Below, piece after piece: positions 43,001-51,602 of a stretch of 51,864 nt of DNA. The stretch's first letter is position 1. Each line of letters begins with the position of its first letter. The notes below the pieces were generated by a model, which saw nothing but the letters and a program-made list of their open reading frames with translations, made no database searches and was not told the DNA's origin. The position numbers and the translations under genes were made by a program. The DNA lies in the NCBI GenBank assembly GCA_030741355.1, contig JASLVM010000008.1:1-51864 (forward strand), in the 5' to 3' direction. This DNA is from Candidatus Poseidonia sp. (GTDB lineage Archaea; Thermoplasmatota; Poseidoniia; Poseidoniales; Poseidoniaceae).

Positions 43001-46000
43001 TGGGGTGAACGCTGAACGACACCGAGGTGGCGCCCTGAACCGAAGTCCAACTCTCAACGAACAAGCCCAAGGAAGCGGAATGCACCTGCTGGTACTGAGC
43101 GAACGGAATCTGTGCCGCGTTGAGGCCGATGTTGATGCGGCATTCATCCGCCCACAGCGTACCGCAGTAATCGCCTGCGCTGATGGTACTTTCACCGGCA
43201 AAGTTGGTCTGTGGGTATTCGCTGTACAGACCCGTATCCTGAATATTTGTATGACCAAAGGCACCGATTTCATTGCCCGTTTGGAAGGCGTAGGTGTAGG
43301 TGTAATCGTTGTTGTAAGTGTGGTCTGGGTCGCCCACGGCGAAGCTCCAACGAGCAGAAGACGGTCCTGGGATGGATTGGTTCACACCTTGAACCCACCA
43401 CGAGAAGAGTTGGCCTTCAGAGAGGTTGTCGGCAAATCGGAACGTATTGTTGGTGATTTCAGAGTCTTCCCACGACTTGAACTTGTAAACGCCGGTTGAG
43501 TTCGCTACGGTGACGATGTAGCCGGTTGCTCCCGACACCGGCGTCCAGGTCAGCACCGGTTGTGTGGAGGGCGTCAACAGGCCGTTGTCCTCTGCATACA
43601 GCACTTGACCGTCTGCCGGTGAGGTGAGCATGGGTTGTCCCGGAGGAACAATGCCGTTGACATTGTCGACATAATCGAGCACCAAGTGAGGGTGATAGTC
43701 GGAGTCAGAATACTCAGAGGAATAGAAACTGTGGGAGGACCCCGTACTTCCAATCATCGCCAGCATGAACGTCATGGTGGTGTTCCCGTTGGCGATGTTG
43801 CTTTGAGCCAGACTCGTCAAATCCCACTCCATCCAACCGAAGGGGTTGTTCAAGGTCAGGGTCGAACGTGTGATCTCGGTGGTCGAACAGGTCGGAGCCG
43901 TGGCCCATACAACACTGGATTCGGTGAAACTGCTGCAGGCGTAAGCTGCAATGGTGGTTGACGATGTTCCGGAGACACCGGGCTGGTACATCCGCAACAT
44001 CATTTGCGTGGGCGTCATGGCGGAAGGCCAAGGCATGTTGGACAAATCGAATTCCATGAGGATGCGGCTTTCACCGGTGCCCAAACTGTTCACGCCCAAG
44101 ACCACGCTTGAGGAACTTCCACGGTTCACCGTGGAATTGGAATCAATCTCAACATCAGGAACCGACGGCAAAAGACCGGTCTGTTCGAAAATTGAGCCGC
44201 GGGAGATGTTCAAGGTATGGTTGCCGTTGCCATCATCGCTGCCTTGGTCAACCGGATTGCGGTACTTGTGTACGGCAGACCACTCGCCAATTCGGTCGCC
44301 TTGGTCAGCACGTATTCTCCAGTATTGCCAAAAGTCGCCCTTCTCCATGTCGGCGTTATTCGCCGTGTCATTGGCAAGGTCAAGGGTGATGTTGTCATGG
44401 AGGCCAGCCAAGATGTCGTTGGAATTGTAGCAGGTGGTATCGCCCGTCAAAAACAGAGGGTCGTCTCCCCCACAGATCACGAATTGGGTCTCGTTTGAAA
44501 ACGAGGTAGCCCAACTGAAATCGCTGTCGTTCACCCCAGATGGGCGGGGTTGTGAAGTGTTCCACAGTGTGGAGCCATCCGCAGGCAAGAGGCCTGTTGG
44601 AGCGGTCGGTGTCCACGAAGTTGTGGTTCTGTAGGTGAGGTTGAGTCGGGGGCGAACATCGATGTTTGAGGATTCGCTGGAGGCAAACTGAACACGGCCG
44701 TCAACGCCGCCATCCAATTCCACAGGGAAGAGCAAGACATCCAATGCTGCGATGTTATTGCTCAATGCGTGTTGGACAAGGGCTGTGACGTTGAAGGCAA
44801 CGCTGCCGGTGTTGTTGACCCATTCTGGAGCGTTGAAAGGCACATCGTGGTCGTTGAGTGAGAAACCACCGGTTTGCGACCAAGACGAAGTGTTTCCAGC
44901 AGGATAGGCGTAAACGGAAGATTCACTCCATGCCGAATGGACTTCGGAAACGGCCACCAAGGTGGATTGGTAAGTGTTCACCACGTTAAATTCCAAACTG
45001 GCATTGACCACTTCGAAGGTACCCGGCAAGGGAAGTGCACTGAAATTCATGTTCACCAGTGACATTGAGCGGAGGTTGGGGTTGCTGGTCGAGACTTGAC
45101 TCCGGCCAACGAAGAGGCTCGAGGAAGAACCTCGGTTGGTGTAGATGGTCCCGGTGTCGAGATAGGTGTCCTGTGTGGTGGCCGGGTAAGCAAGCGATGG
45201 TACGATGGAACCCTCTTGGATGGAGAGCGTGGCATGGGTGCTGTTGACCTCTTCGCCGACATCGTTGGGCAAGTAGAAGACGGTCGATGCGCTTCGGGGG
45301 CCGAGCATACCGTTGTTGATGGGTTGGACCATCCAACGAATTTCCTGTGCGAAGGACAGGTCGGAGGATGGGGTGAAGGTGAGGTTGGTGATGTCAAAGG
45401 CCGAAGGCGTGGTGCGAGAATCATAGGTGTACAAACCCGCCATGTCATCGCTGGCATCGGCTTGGATGAAGACGCGCCAGTCGGTTGCGGAGGTCGTCCC
45501 GCTGTAGGTCCAGGCGAAGGTTGGTGCACGGTCGGCTTTGAGGGCGTGCGAGGTTGCGTCCCAAACGATGGTACCGGTTGAAGGCGCCGTGTTCACGCCG
45601 CTGACCGTTGGGGTTGCGACGGTTCCGTCTTCCCAAACCAGGGTCATGTACGGTGCCTCTGAGGCACTTCCCTGCGTGGAGGTGAAGACGATTTCATCCG
45701 TTGTTTGCGAGGAGGTGTAGACCATCAACGAGACGTGGTTCTGGCTGTTGGCCAATGCCGCTTGCACCGCTTCGGTTACGTCGAAGTCCATCCAATCGTC
45801 AGAGACGCTGTTGACGAGGTCGACGTAGCCGCCAATGTCCACACCGATGTCCCGACCGCCGCGCTCAGACCAGGTGTTGGTGCCGTCGTAGGTGGTGGCG
45901 TTGGCAGCGGTCGTCCATGGTTGGAGTACGGGTCGAATCGCCACGGGTTCATCCTCCGCTGAACCGTATTCTGCGAACAAACTCAGTTCTGCACCGGTCA

Positions 46001-49000
46001 CTCGCGCACCCGACGGTTGAGGGATCTCAGCAAGAGGAATGCGAATCAAAGCGGCGGATTGGTAGCCCGTGGACTGCTCACCGACTCGAAGCGTTGTGGC
46101 GTTTTCATGGGTGTCATCTGAACCGGTGCCGTTCTCGATCACGTAGGTGTCGACGAGGTGCGGCGTGTTGAGGTGGGGGAGAGCCCCGTGGTGTCGCAAC
46201 TCAACGGAGGCTTTGGTGGAATTGAACACGACCGTGTTCAAATCGGGAAGTTGGAAGTGGTAGGACGACGACCAATTTCCGATTTGGTTTGTCGCCGACA
46301 CTGCACGGACACGCCAGTACCAGGTCTCGCCATCGTCAAGGTCGGATTGCAGAGTGAACGACGTGTTGGTGACATCGAATCCGGCGTCGTTCCACGAAGT
46401 GTAGGTGAGGCTGTTGACCGAAGAGAAATCGCTCTGTGTATCAAGTTGGACAATGTAGCCAGCAAGGGCCATTGTACCGGCGAAACTCCAAACCAATTCC
46501 GGTTGGGCAATGGGGGTCAGGTCAACGCCGGTACCGATGGACCAGGAGCCGTTGACCGGTAGGGAAGGTGCAGGGTCCGAAGGCAACGCATCCGAGCCCG
46601 GAACGTAAACGAACGAAAGTTCAGGCCGGTTGGACATCGAGTCTTCTGCCGTACTGAAATAGGCCGTTCGAGAACCACCTGAGCCAGCGCCGAGCATACC
46701 CGTGATGAAATCGACACGGCGGTCTTCTCGCATGGCGTTTTGAACCGCAAGGGTGACGTTCCACTGTACCGTGTCGCCCTCGAAGAAAGAATTGCCAACA
46801 CTCACGCTGTCCAAGAGTGAACTGCGCTCTGTACCTTTGGCGCCGGCGGTATCCCATGCGTTGGTGCCGTCATAACTGGCCCACGTGGCGTCTTCGGCGT
46901 TCCAGTCGTTTTGGTTGCTCTCCCATACGGCGATGGTCGGGCTTCCGAAGGTCGAAGAGGTCAGGGTCATCGACAACTGGGCGGATTCAACCGCATAGCC
47001 GCTTGGCAACGAGTTGGAAACGAGGTTACATCCAAGCAGACCGCTGATCTCGCCACCCGACGGGTTGTAGTCAATGGTCATCTCCGAGTCGCCGTCAAAG
47101 TTGTCGGTTGATGCGGCGCTGTCGATGTAGGTGTCCATGCATGCGGGGTATTGATTGTCTTGCGATCCGTTACCGTGCTTCATTCTGAATTCATAGCGGT
47201 CGCCACCCAACCAAGTGCTCTCCGCCGAGGAGACGAGGAAACTGGAACTGACCCATTCGCCGTAGTGGTCATCGCTGTCCACCGTCGCCATGCGCCAGAA
47301 ATACATGTTGCCGACCTCAAGGGTCTTGCCCCCGGTCATGGCCAGAGTGCCATCTGTTGGGTTGAAGTCGTTGTCAACGCGAGTGTCCACGCGCAATTCA
47401 CGAAGACGGAAATCTTCGTCGGTGGCCAACTCAAAGAGGAGGTCATCACCGGTAGCCGGGGCGCTCCAGTTCAACGATGGTTGCGTGTTTCCTGAGAGGT
47501 TGTGACCGGTCTGGTTCCAAATGGCCAAACCGTCGGCGGGGGCGGTGAGGCTAACCGAGGCCGGCGGTGTTCCACTGCCCCATTCATAGGTGATGGCGAA
47601 AGAGGGAGCGTCGCTTGGGTTGGATGCTTCTGCGGAGTGGAAGAGGATGCCTTCTCCGTTGGTGTAGGATTCGTATTTTCCACGAACGGCCATCAACATA
47701 TCAAGCGGTGCGTCATCGCCGTTATCGAGGTAGTTTTGGACGGCTTGGTCCAAATCAAAGGTGAAGCTGTTGCTGCTTTGATTGCCGTCAGCGAGGGCCG
47801 TGGTTGCCGTTCCGTTGGAGCGACCGCCATCGTACCACTGGAAGCCGTTGGACGACATGCGGTTCCAAGTGATTTCACTCTCAACCCAAAGTCCGGACTC
47901 TTCCATGCCATGGAGCGAAACCACGGGGTCCCCGGTGTAGGAGGAACGTGTCAATTTCATCTCGGCGTTGACGATGGTTAAGTTGTCGTGAAGACCGAGT
48001 TGATTGAGCGAGGTTCTGAAGTGAACGAGGCGTTCTTTGTTCGACGTCATGCTGGCTTCCAGACTCGTACCATCGCCGTAGGTGATGGTCTTGCTCGTCT
48101 CACTGACGGTGGCATCTTGCAGGAAATTCTGCTCCAATCCGGTGTCGGTGGGACCAAACGTCATCGTGGCCGTTCCGTCTCCGTTGTCAACCACGTTGTG
48201 GGTTGGAAGAAGGAAACTGGTGCTGTCCCAAGGACCCCACTGGTCGTTGGTGTCGACGGCCCGAACGCGCATGTGCATCGTGGTTCCGTTCTCCAAAGCA
48301 AGGGAGGAGGGAAGGTTGTAAGCGCCGGAAGTACCGGTGGATGCGAAGGTTGACCACAAGGTGGAGAAATGCCAGGCTTCATCGGTTTCCGAGCGCCAGT
48401 CATCGTCGTTGCTCAACTGAATTTCAACGTCGGCTCCCGTGTTGGAATCGTACGATAGCACCGGTGTCGTGACGGCCTGCAGAAGGAAATCCGCTTCCAT
48501 CCAAGGCGCACCGTCTTCCACTGGCAGGTCGGTCGACACCGTCGCCCCGCTGGTGGCAGCGGTGTTGTTGGTGGTGTCCATGGTGAGTTGAGGGCGGTCC
48601 GAGGCGCTCAGTGCTTCGGACATGGCGCAGTCATAACTCGCGCCGTAGGAGGCGACGACCAGAGAAAGGTAGGCGGCGTTCGACCGTGCTGCGTTTTGGG
48701 CGAGCGAGGTGACGTTGAGGGTGAGCGTTCCGTTTCCAGTCAAGGTCGCAGGAGGTTCCCACTGGCCTCGGTCGGCAGCACCTTCACCGCCGGCAGTGGT
48801 CCACAATTGATTGCTGGCAAACGCGACCCACGATGCATGGGAGCCGTTCCACATTCGGTTCATGCTCGCCACATAAGCGGTCAATTCTGTTGGGCCAAGC
48901 GCTTCCGTGGTGCATTGCAGAGCGACGCTTGCATCATGAACGGTATCGCTGGCGGTAAAGTTCATCGGGAACCTGAGCAGCAAACGAGATTCTTGTGAAG

Positions 49001-49244
49001 GGCCGTCAGCGAGAACTCCCGATACCGACGTGTTGTAGGTGGAGGAAGGGGAACTGGCCGTGATGTAAGTATCAGCGTTGACGGCGTGATAAGAAACGGC
49101 TCGCTGCACGGTCTTTTCATCGTCCAACTCCGACCATCCTTCCATGGTTTGTGGAAGGGAAAGATCGGCGAAGATGAACATCAAAACGAGCAAAAGCGCT
49201 GTGGCTTGGGGACGAAGGATTCGTACGCTACGCATGGGACTCAT
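40092..49244 (-). CDS. Giant 3050-residue surface protein with DNRLRE/FN3-like and Ig-like repeats
   Basis: Exported type I membrane protein. Signal peptide at 1-31 (ATALLLVLMFIFADLSLPQ). Roughly residues 45-2250 contain about seven units, each pairing a DNRLRE-like beta domain (DTYI...LLRFP..., then SWVAF/ITWNRM, then LNVTSLAQNA) with an FN3-like domain (QPVLTWTPVSGATGYIV, LFSWWVQGV). Units begin near residues 52, 361, 688, 1013, 1341, 1680 and 1986. Ig-like Big repeats follow (about 2260-2910; DQHGNMVPG, DQFGNALDL, DVRGNRLAV, DGKGNQWAV). A membrane helix (YYVGAGLLALVAIVLLGLGVMF) and a cytosolic tail with an Asp-rich run, a GPTGPAP repeat and a WW-like end (GTEWWEDDDGAWWYRNPG) complete it. 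DNRLRE domains bind carbohydrates in some bacterial proteins; adhesion to polysaccharide or particles is a reasonable inference. Confidence 0.86.
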   Translation of the reverse strand: MSPMRSVRILRPQATALLLVLMFIFADLSLPQTMEGWSELDDEKTVQRAVSYHAVNADTYITASSPSSTYNTSVSGVLADGPSQESRLLLRFPMNFTASDTVHDASVALQCTTEALGPTELTAYVASMNRMWNGSHASWVAFASNQLWTTAGGEGAADRGQWEPPATLTGNGTLTLNVTSLAQNAARSNAAYLSLVVASYGASYDCAMSEALSASDRPQLTMDTTNNTAATSGATVSTDLPVEDGAPWMEADFLLQAVTTPVLSYDSNTGADVEIQLSNDDDWRSETDEAWHFSTLWSTFASTGTSGAYNLPSSLALENGTTMHMRVRAVDTNDQWGPWDSTSFLLPTHNVVDNGDGTATMTFGPTDTGLEQNFLQDATVSETSKTITYGDGTSLEASMTSNKERLVHFRTSLNQLGLHDNLTIVNAEMKLTRSSYTGDPVVSLHGMEESGLWVESEITWNRMSSNGFQWYDGGRSNGTATTALADGNQSSNSFTFDLDQAVQNYLDNGDDAPLDMLMAVRGKYESYTNGEGILFHSAEASNPSDAPSFAITYEWGSGTPPASVSLTAPADGLAIWNQTGHNLSGNTQPSLNWSAPATGDDLLFELATDEDFRLRELRVDTRVDNDFNPTDGTLAMTGGKTLEVGNMYFWRMATVDSDDHYGEWVSSSFLVSSAESTWLGGDRYEFRMKHGNGSQDNQYPACMDTYIDSAASTDNFDGDSEMTIDYNPSGGEISGLLGCNLVSNSLPSGYAVESAQLSMTLTSSTFGSPTIAVWESNQNDWNAEDATWASYDGTNAWDTAGAKGTERSSLLDSVSVGNSFFEGDTVQWNVTLAVQNAMREDRRVDFITGMLGAGSGGSRTAYFSTAEDSMSNRPELSFVYVPGSDALPSDPAPSLPVNGSWSIGTGVDLTPIAQPELVWSFAGTMALAGYIVQLDTQSDFSSVNSLTYTSWNDAGFDVTNTSFTLQSDLDDGETWYWRVRAVSATNQIGNWSSSYHFQLPDLNTVVFNSTKASVELRHHGALPHLNTPHLVDTYVIENGTGSDDTHENATTLRVGEQSTGYQSAALIRIPLAEIPQPSGARVTGAELSLFAEYGSAEDEPVAIRPVLQPWTTAANATTYDGTNTWSERGGRDIGVDIGGYVDLVNSVSDDWMDFDVTEAVQAALANSQNHVSLMVYTSSQTTDEIVFTSTQGSASEAPYMTLVWEDGTVATPTVSGVNTAPSTGTIVWDATSHALKADRAPTFAWTYSGTTSATDWRVFIQADASDDMAGLYTYDSRTTPSAFDITNLTFTPSSDLSFAQEIRWMVQPINNGMLGPRSASTVFYLPNDVGEEVNSTHATLSIQEGSIVPSLAYPATTQDTYLDTGTIYTNRGSSSSLFVGRSQVSTSNPNLRSMSLVNMNFSALPLPGTFEVVNASLEFNVVNTYQSTLVAVSEVHSAWSESSVYAYPAGNTSSWSQTGGFSLNDHDVPFNAPEWVNNTGSVAFNVTALVQHALSNNIAALDVLLFPVELDGGVDGRVQFASSESSNIDVRPRLNLTYRTTTSWTPTAPTGLLPADGSTLWNTSQPRPSGVNDSDFSWATSFSNETQFVICGGDDPLFLTGDTTCYNSNDILAGLHDNITLDLANDTANNADMEKGDFWQYWRIRADQGDRIGEWSAVHKYRNPVDQGSDDGNGNHTLNISRGSIFEQTGLLPSVPDVEIDSNSTVNRGSSSSVVLGVNSLGTGESRILMEFDLSNMPWPSAMTPTQMMLRMYQPGVSGTSSTTIAAYACSSFTESSVVWATAPTCSTTEITRSTLTLNNPFGWMEWDLTSLAQSNIANGNTTMTFMLAMIGSTGSSHSFYSSEYSDSDYHPHLVLDYVDNVNGIVPPGQPMLTSPADGQVLYAEDNGLLTPSTQPVLTWTPVSGATGYIVTVANSTGVYKFKSWEDSEITNNTFRFADNLSEGQLFSWWVQGVNQSIPGPSSARWSFAVGDPDHTYNNDYTYTYAFQTGNEIGAFGHTNIQDTGLYSEYPQTNFAGESTISAGDYCGTLWADECRINIGLNAAQIPFAQYQQVHSASLGLFVESWTSVQGATSVSFSVHPITNANWGAASATWNGTTAGGTWGAPGMQAGVDYGDAVSTTTANVDTTGWLWFDISTPGMTITSQQAWIIIATPNTGHAHASFYSGSTVNADYRPQILFNTTNISTVSISPTGSLTTDADTAVNFNSVAYDHLSMVQAPPMSWSSSTGNIGSNGLFTPSTTGLTTITSCFGLVCGTQTINVTAGAPTELIVTPLSATISADESLTITAHMVDQHGNMVPGEPITYTPTNGSMSAVVPNIFQPYAVGSHVVRVAHNVPSGEFVDVAVTVEAGAPSYFELGGCDGTVPAGVWCDITLDLYDQFGNALDLADAGNLTWSTTNGNYSEIDQKYFPDHVGVWWLNLTSVSGAMDELQITVGHGAIDYLELNASSTSITADDRVYINTTRVDVRGNRLAVVLPADNWTKTSDGQLTPGAPAIWDPVKTGSKILEARYETELTQMVIDVSRGQTQTLRITVEGEIATWQHFDITADDTLEAKIFAIDGKGNQWAVPESNWSLDHPTINDASNFIEVLTGDATTFTPYYASDLPYTLTASYSDVNTDLSVSINITVDHGMLNTVSIEGVANDPQRSTGALIEMTSDFAVDFTSELFDADNNRISSDELTWLEVNVATGDVQDITTQLLLDEMRWEATTVGEWRIDAYSISGTGFNISDSVSITVLHGEAVTVAAALSTTNPTAGDQVDIQVTGTDADGNQFAQDVEWTENGASVPTLSIITSSEGTYLYDAEVAGVHTLQYSVGGAVSTAEITVAAQNKVARLEVNLSTAVLEQLESLDVSIRAFDAYDNEIPVPGSVTVESTGRGTAMMTSSDLWSVTTLDDGPQTITVKVGAVIVNEEITVDGNFQGFFEAGGTLYYVGAGLLALVAIVLLGLGVMFMRNGSGGDWDDDDYDDDEDDDRPSGPTGPAPGPTGPAPGPTGPAPGPSGPPEEEAPAEEVAEEELETTFDEDGTEWWEDDDGAWWYRNPGEEEWQEYTE
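40247..40318 (-). repeat. 21-bp tandem repeat coding collagen-like GPTGPAP
   Basis: About three and a third copies of a 21-base unit (plus strand TTGGACCGGGTGCTGGACCCG) encode GPTGPAP repeats in the cytosolic tail of the giant protein, flanked by a less perfect copy on each side. Near-identical copies suggest recent expansion by slippage. Confidence 0.75.
43200..49100 (-). repeat. Long-period (about 1 kb) protein-coding repeat, seven units
   Basis: DNRLRE-like starts recur about every 920-1020 bases (near 49.09, 48.16, 47.18, 46.20, 45.22, 44.20 and 43.28 kb), each followed by an FN3-like segment. The units are clearly related in protein pattern but diverged in DNA, so the array is old rather than a recent duplication. 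Confidence 0.65.
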
Positions 49245-49260
49245 CCCTTACACCACTCCC

Positions 49261-49269
49261 CATTATAGG
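49261..49269 (-). promoter_or_regulatory. TATA box of the giant surface-protein operon
   Basis: On the minus strand CCCTATAATG (TATAAT core at 49262-49267) lies about 20 bases before the ATG at 49244, with G-rich sequence after it. A very short or absent leader is predicted. This promoter would drive both the 3050- and 868-residue protein genes. Confidence 0.5.
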
Positions 49270-49384
49270 GACTTTTCCCTTTGTAGGAACGAGACGAGAG
49301 AGACGAGGCGAGGAAAACCAGACGCATCCAGCGTTGATTTACCATGCGAATGTTGAAGGAGGCTCGTCAACGAGAAGGAAGAGT

Positions 49385-50341
49385 ATGAGCGAGCTCTGGG
49401 TCGAGAAACACCGCCCCCAATCGGTGGCTCAGATCAAAGGGCAAGCGGCCGTCGTTCAGCGCCTCGGAACCTACGCCGGGAACAAAAATTTCCCCCATCT
49501 CCTCTTTGCTGGACCACCCGGCACAGGAAAAACAACGGCAGCCATGGCCTTGACGAAGGATATCTTCGGCGTGGAGTTTCGGCAAAACCTCCTGGAAATG
49601 AACGCCTCCGATGAACGAAAGTTGGAAAGCATTCGCACCAAAGTGAAACAATTTGCACGAACCCAACCCTACGGCGGTGCGGCCTTCAAAATCATCTTCT
49701 TGGACGAAGCCGATGCCTTAACCAACGATGCACAAGGCGCCCTTCGCCGAATCATGGAACAGTACGCCGAGACGTGCAGGTTTATTTTGTCCTGCAATTA
49801 TTCCTCCAAAATCATCGAACCCATTCAATCCCGGTGTGCTGTCTTCCGATTCCGCCCGCTCTCCGACGCCGATGTCGCCGCTCAAGTGGCCCACGTCGCT
49901 GACCTTGAAGCCTTGACTTTGGAGGACGGAGCGGTCGAAGCCTTGACGCGTATTTCACAAGGTGATTTGAGAAAGGCATTGACGGCCCTCCAGGTCGCAG
50001 CAGCTCTCAACACCACGGTGGGCCGTGAGTTGGTCTACGAGACCTCAGCGACTGCGCCCCCCGAAGCCCTTCATCAATACCTGATGGCTTGCCGAGACGA
50101 CGGTTTTCACGTTGCACGACGAAGGTTGCGTGAACTCTTGGACCAATTCGGCCTCGCTGGCACCGACTTTGTGAACCAACTGCATCGAGAATTGTACAGC
50201 GCAGATTTCCTCGAAGAGCGGTCGAAATTGGCCCTGACCGAATGGATGGCTGAAATTGATTATCGCCTCGTTGAAGGTGGCGGCGAACAGATTCAACTCG
50301 ATGCTTTGACGGCTCAAATCGTCCAACATTTGCAACCCTGA
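49385..50341 (+). CDS. rfcS: Replication factor C small subunit (clamp loader)
   Basis: AAA+ ATPase subunit that loads the PCNA sliding clamp. It begins SELWVEKHRPQSVAQIKGQ, the classical RFC box II. Walker A is GPPGTGKT (43-50), Walker B is IIFLDEADAL, sensor 1 is FILSCNYSSKIIEPIQSRC with the SRC arginine-finger motif, and sensor 2 lies near GDLRKALTALQ. The C-terminal collar helices follow. The length of 318 residues is typical of archaeal RFC-S. The start at 49385 has GAAGGAAGAG just upstream; an in-frame start at 49334 would add 17 residues not found in the family. The large subunit and PCNA are not in the window. Confidence 0.96.
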   Translation: MSELWVEKHRPQSVAQIKGQAAVVQRLGTYAGNKNFPHLLFAGPPGTGKTTAAMALTKDIFGVEFRQNLLEMNASDERKLESIRTKVKQFARTQPYGGAAFKIIFLDEADALTNDAQGALRRIMEQYAETCRFILSCNYSSKIIEPIQSRCAVFRFRPLSDADVAAQVAHVADLEALTLEDGAVEALTRISQGDLRKALTALQVAAALNTTVGRELVYETSATAPPEALHQYLMACRDDGFHVARRRLRELLDQFGLAGTDFVNQLHRELYSADFLEERSKLALTEWMAEIDYRLVEGGGEQIQLDALTAQIVQHLQP

Positions 50342-50406
50342 TTCACTTTCAGTTTCCACGAAGGGGTGGCCCAAATCGACCAGTAGGTACGCCAAGTGGA
50401 CGGACC

Positions 50407-50583
50407 ATGCCACATGTGCTCACCCAAGTCGAACACGCCCTTTGCTGGACCGTCTTTGCCCCTCTGGTTCGTGCCCGGCGCCGAAAAATCGAGCGAAGGA
50501 TTTCGAGGGAACTTCACGATAAGGCTCGCATTGACAGGGTGCTGAATGAAATCGTGGCACAACACGCTGACTTACTCTGCTGA
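50407..50583 (+). CDS. Possible small basic protein (58 residues)
   Basis: An ATG at 50407 opens a 58-residue frame, beginning MPHVLTQVEHALCWTVFAPL, continuing through an Arg-rich stretch (VRARRRKIERRISREL) and ending VAQHADLLC. Amphipathic-helix character and a compact basic core make it look protein-like, and it fills the otherwise empty 230-base gap between rfcS and the next gene, overlapping the latter's 3' end by 12 bases. I see no family resemblance and no clear promoter or Shine-Dalgarno, so chance is not excluded. Confidence 0.35.
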   Translation: MPHVLTQVEHALCWTVFAPLVRARRRKIERRISRELHDKARIDRVLNEIVAQHADLLC

Positions 50584-51480
50584 GGCAGCGGGTGGGTTCA
50601 CCGAAAACGTCCAAGTGTAGGTGCGGGTGTTTTCCCAAGGATCGCCTTGTTCGATAATCTCAACGACAATCGTGTGTTCTCCGACAGCCAGATCTTCACC
50701 AAGGAAGATGGCAAAGGGCATGTCAAGGTCGGAATGGGGAAGAAGAATCGGCGCTGATTTGTTGCTCGCTGTGCGCCATGTGCCAACATCGGTGCCGTGT
50801 TCATCCCAAAACGAGGCGTTTGAATCGATGACGGTTTCGGTGTTTTGGAACTGATGGACGACGGTGACATTCGCTCCGGTGTCATCGACGTTGTCAGCCA
50901 AACCGAACAGCACCCATGCACCGCCTTGGATGTACTCGCCGTTCTCCAGCGTCCACTGATTTTCAACGCCGTTGACCTTGTCAGCAAAGGTGTAGTTGCC
51001 GTCGTTCTCAATGACCACAGCCCACTCGTCAGCGAGTTGCGGAGCAACGATATCGCCAAACGGTGGATTCACCACGAGGAAGGAAAGCGACAGGAACGTA
51101 AAGGTGTAGAGGAAGAAAGCCTTGAACCACGTTCCTTTAGTGTAGTGTTCCTTGAAGCGCTCTGGCATGACCATGCGGTGAATCTGTGGGATGAGAATCA
51201 GCATGGTAAGGGGCAAGATGTAGAGAACGTCCGTCTTGTCAAGGGTGGTCGATGGCATCAGCACAAAACGCATCATCATCGTGACGACGAACGCATAGGC
51301 GATGACGAGCCACATCGAAGCGGTCTCGGCTCGCTCCTTGTTGACGTATTTCACGGGATCAAAAGGCTCGATGCCAAGGTCGGCCCCCGAGCGGCGTTTC
51401 TTCTTCTCAGCGTTCTTGGCCCCATCACGCTTCATGCGCTCGGCCTGAGCCGCCGCCATGGCCGTTTTGAGGTCCACCAT
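50572..51480 (-). CDS. Membrane protein with extracytoplasmic beta-rich domain, unknown
   Basis: A 302-residue protein. A basic, Ala/Lys-rich cytosolic N-terminus (1-50) is followed by three hydrophobic segments (SMWLVIAYAFVVTMMMRFVLM, DVLYILPLTMLILIPQI, WFKAFFLYTFTFLSLSFLVV) and then a 170-residue C-terminal domain that is polar, acidic and beta-rich, with strand patterns (GEYIQGGAWVLFGL, VTVVHQFQNTETVID, GEHTIVVEIIEQG, TYTWTFSV) like an Ig-like or CBM-like fold. N-x-S/T sites (GNYTF, NASF) agree with an outside location. I do not recognise a family. The start at 51480 (ATG) is chosen over a TTG seven codons earlier. No Shine-Dalgarno is visible, consistent with a leaderless message. Confidence 0.72.
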   Translation of the reverse strand: MVDLKTAMAAAQAERMKRDGAKNAEKKKRRSGADLGIEPFDPVKYVNKERAETASMWLVIAYAFVVTMMMRFVLMPSTTLDKTDVLYILPLTMLILIPQIHRMVMPERFKEHYTKGTWFKAFFLYTFTFLSLSFLVVNPPFGDIVAPQLADEWAVVIENDGNYTFADKVNGVENQWTLENGEYIQGGAWVLFGLADNVDDTGANVTVVHQFQNTETVIDSNASFWDEHGTDVGTWRTASNKSAPILLPHSDLDMPFAIFLGEDLAVGEHTIVVEIIEQGDPWENTRTYTWTFSVNPPAASAE

Positions 51481-51602
51481 GAACCGTTGGGAGGCGAGCA
51501 AGTGTTAGAACACTGCGGTTGTTTTTTGTTCAACAGGGATGGGTTTTCTTCGGATTTTTCTTCCGATTTGTTCAAAGAGGGAAGGGCTCACCCACGAGAC
51601 AG

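Noticed and set aside
50314-50565. 83-residue minus-strand frame between rfcS and the next gene
   Set aside because: It overlaps the rfcS 3' end and its translation lacks protein-like patterning; the plus-strand 58-residue frame at 50407 is the better candidate for this gap.
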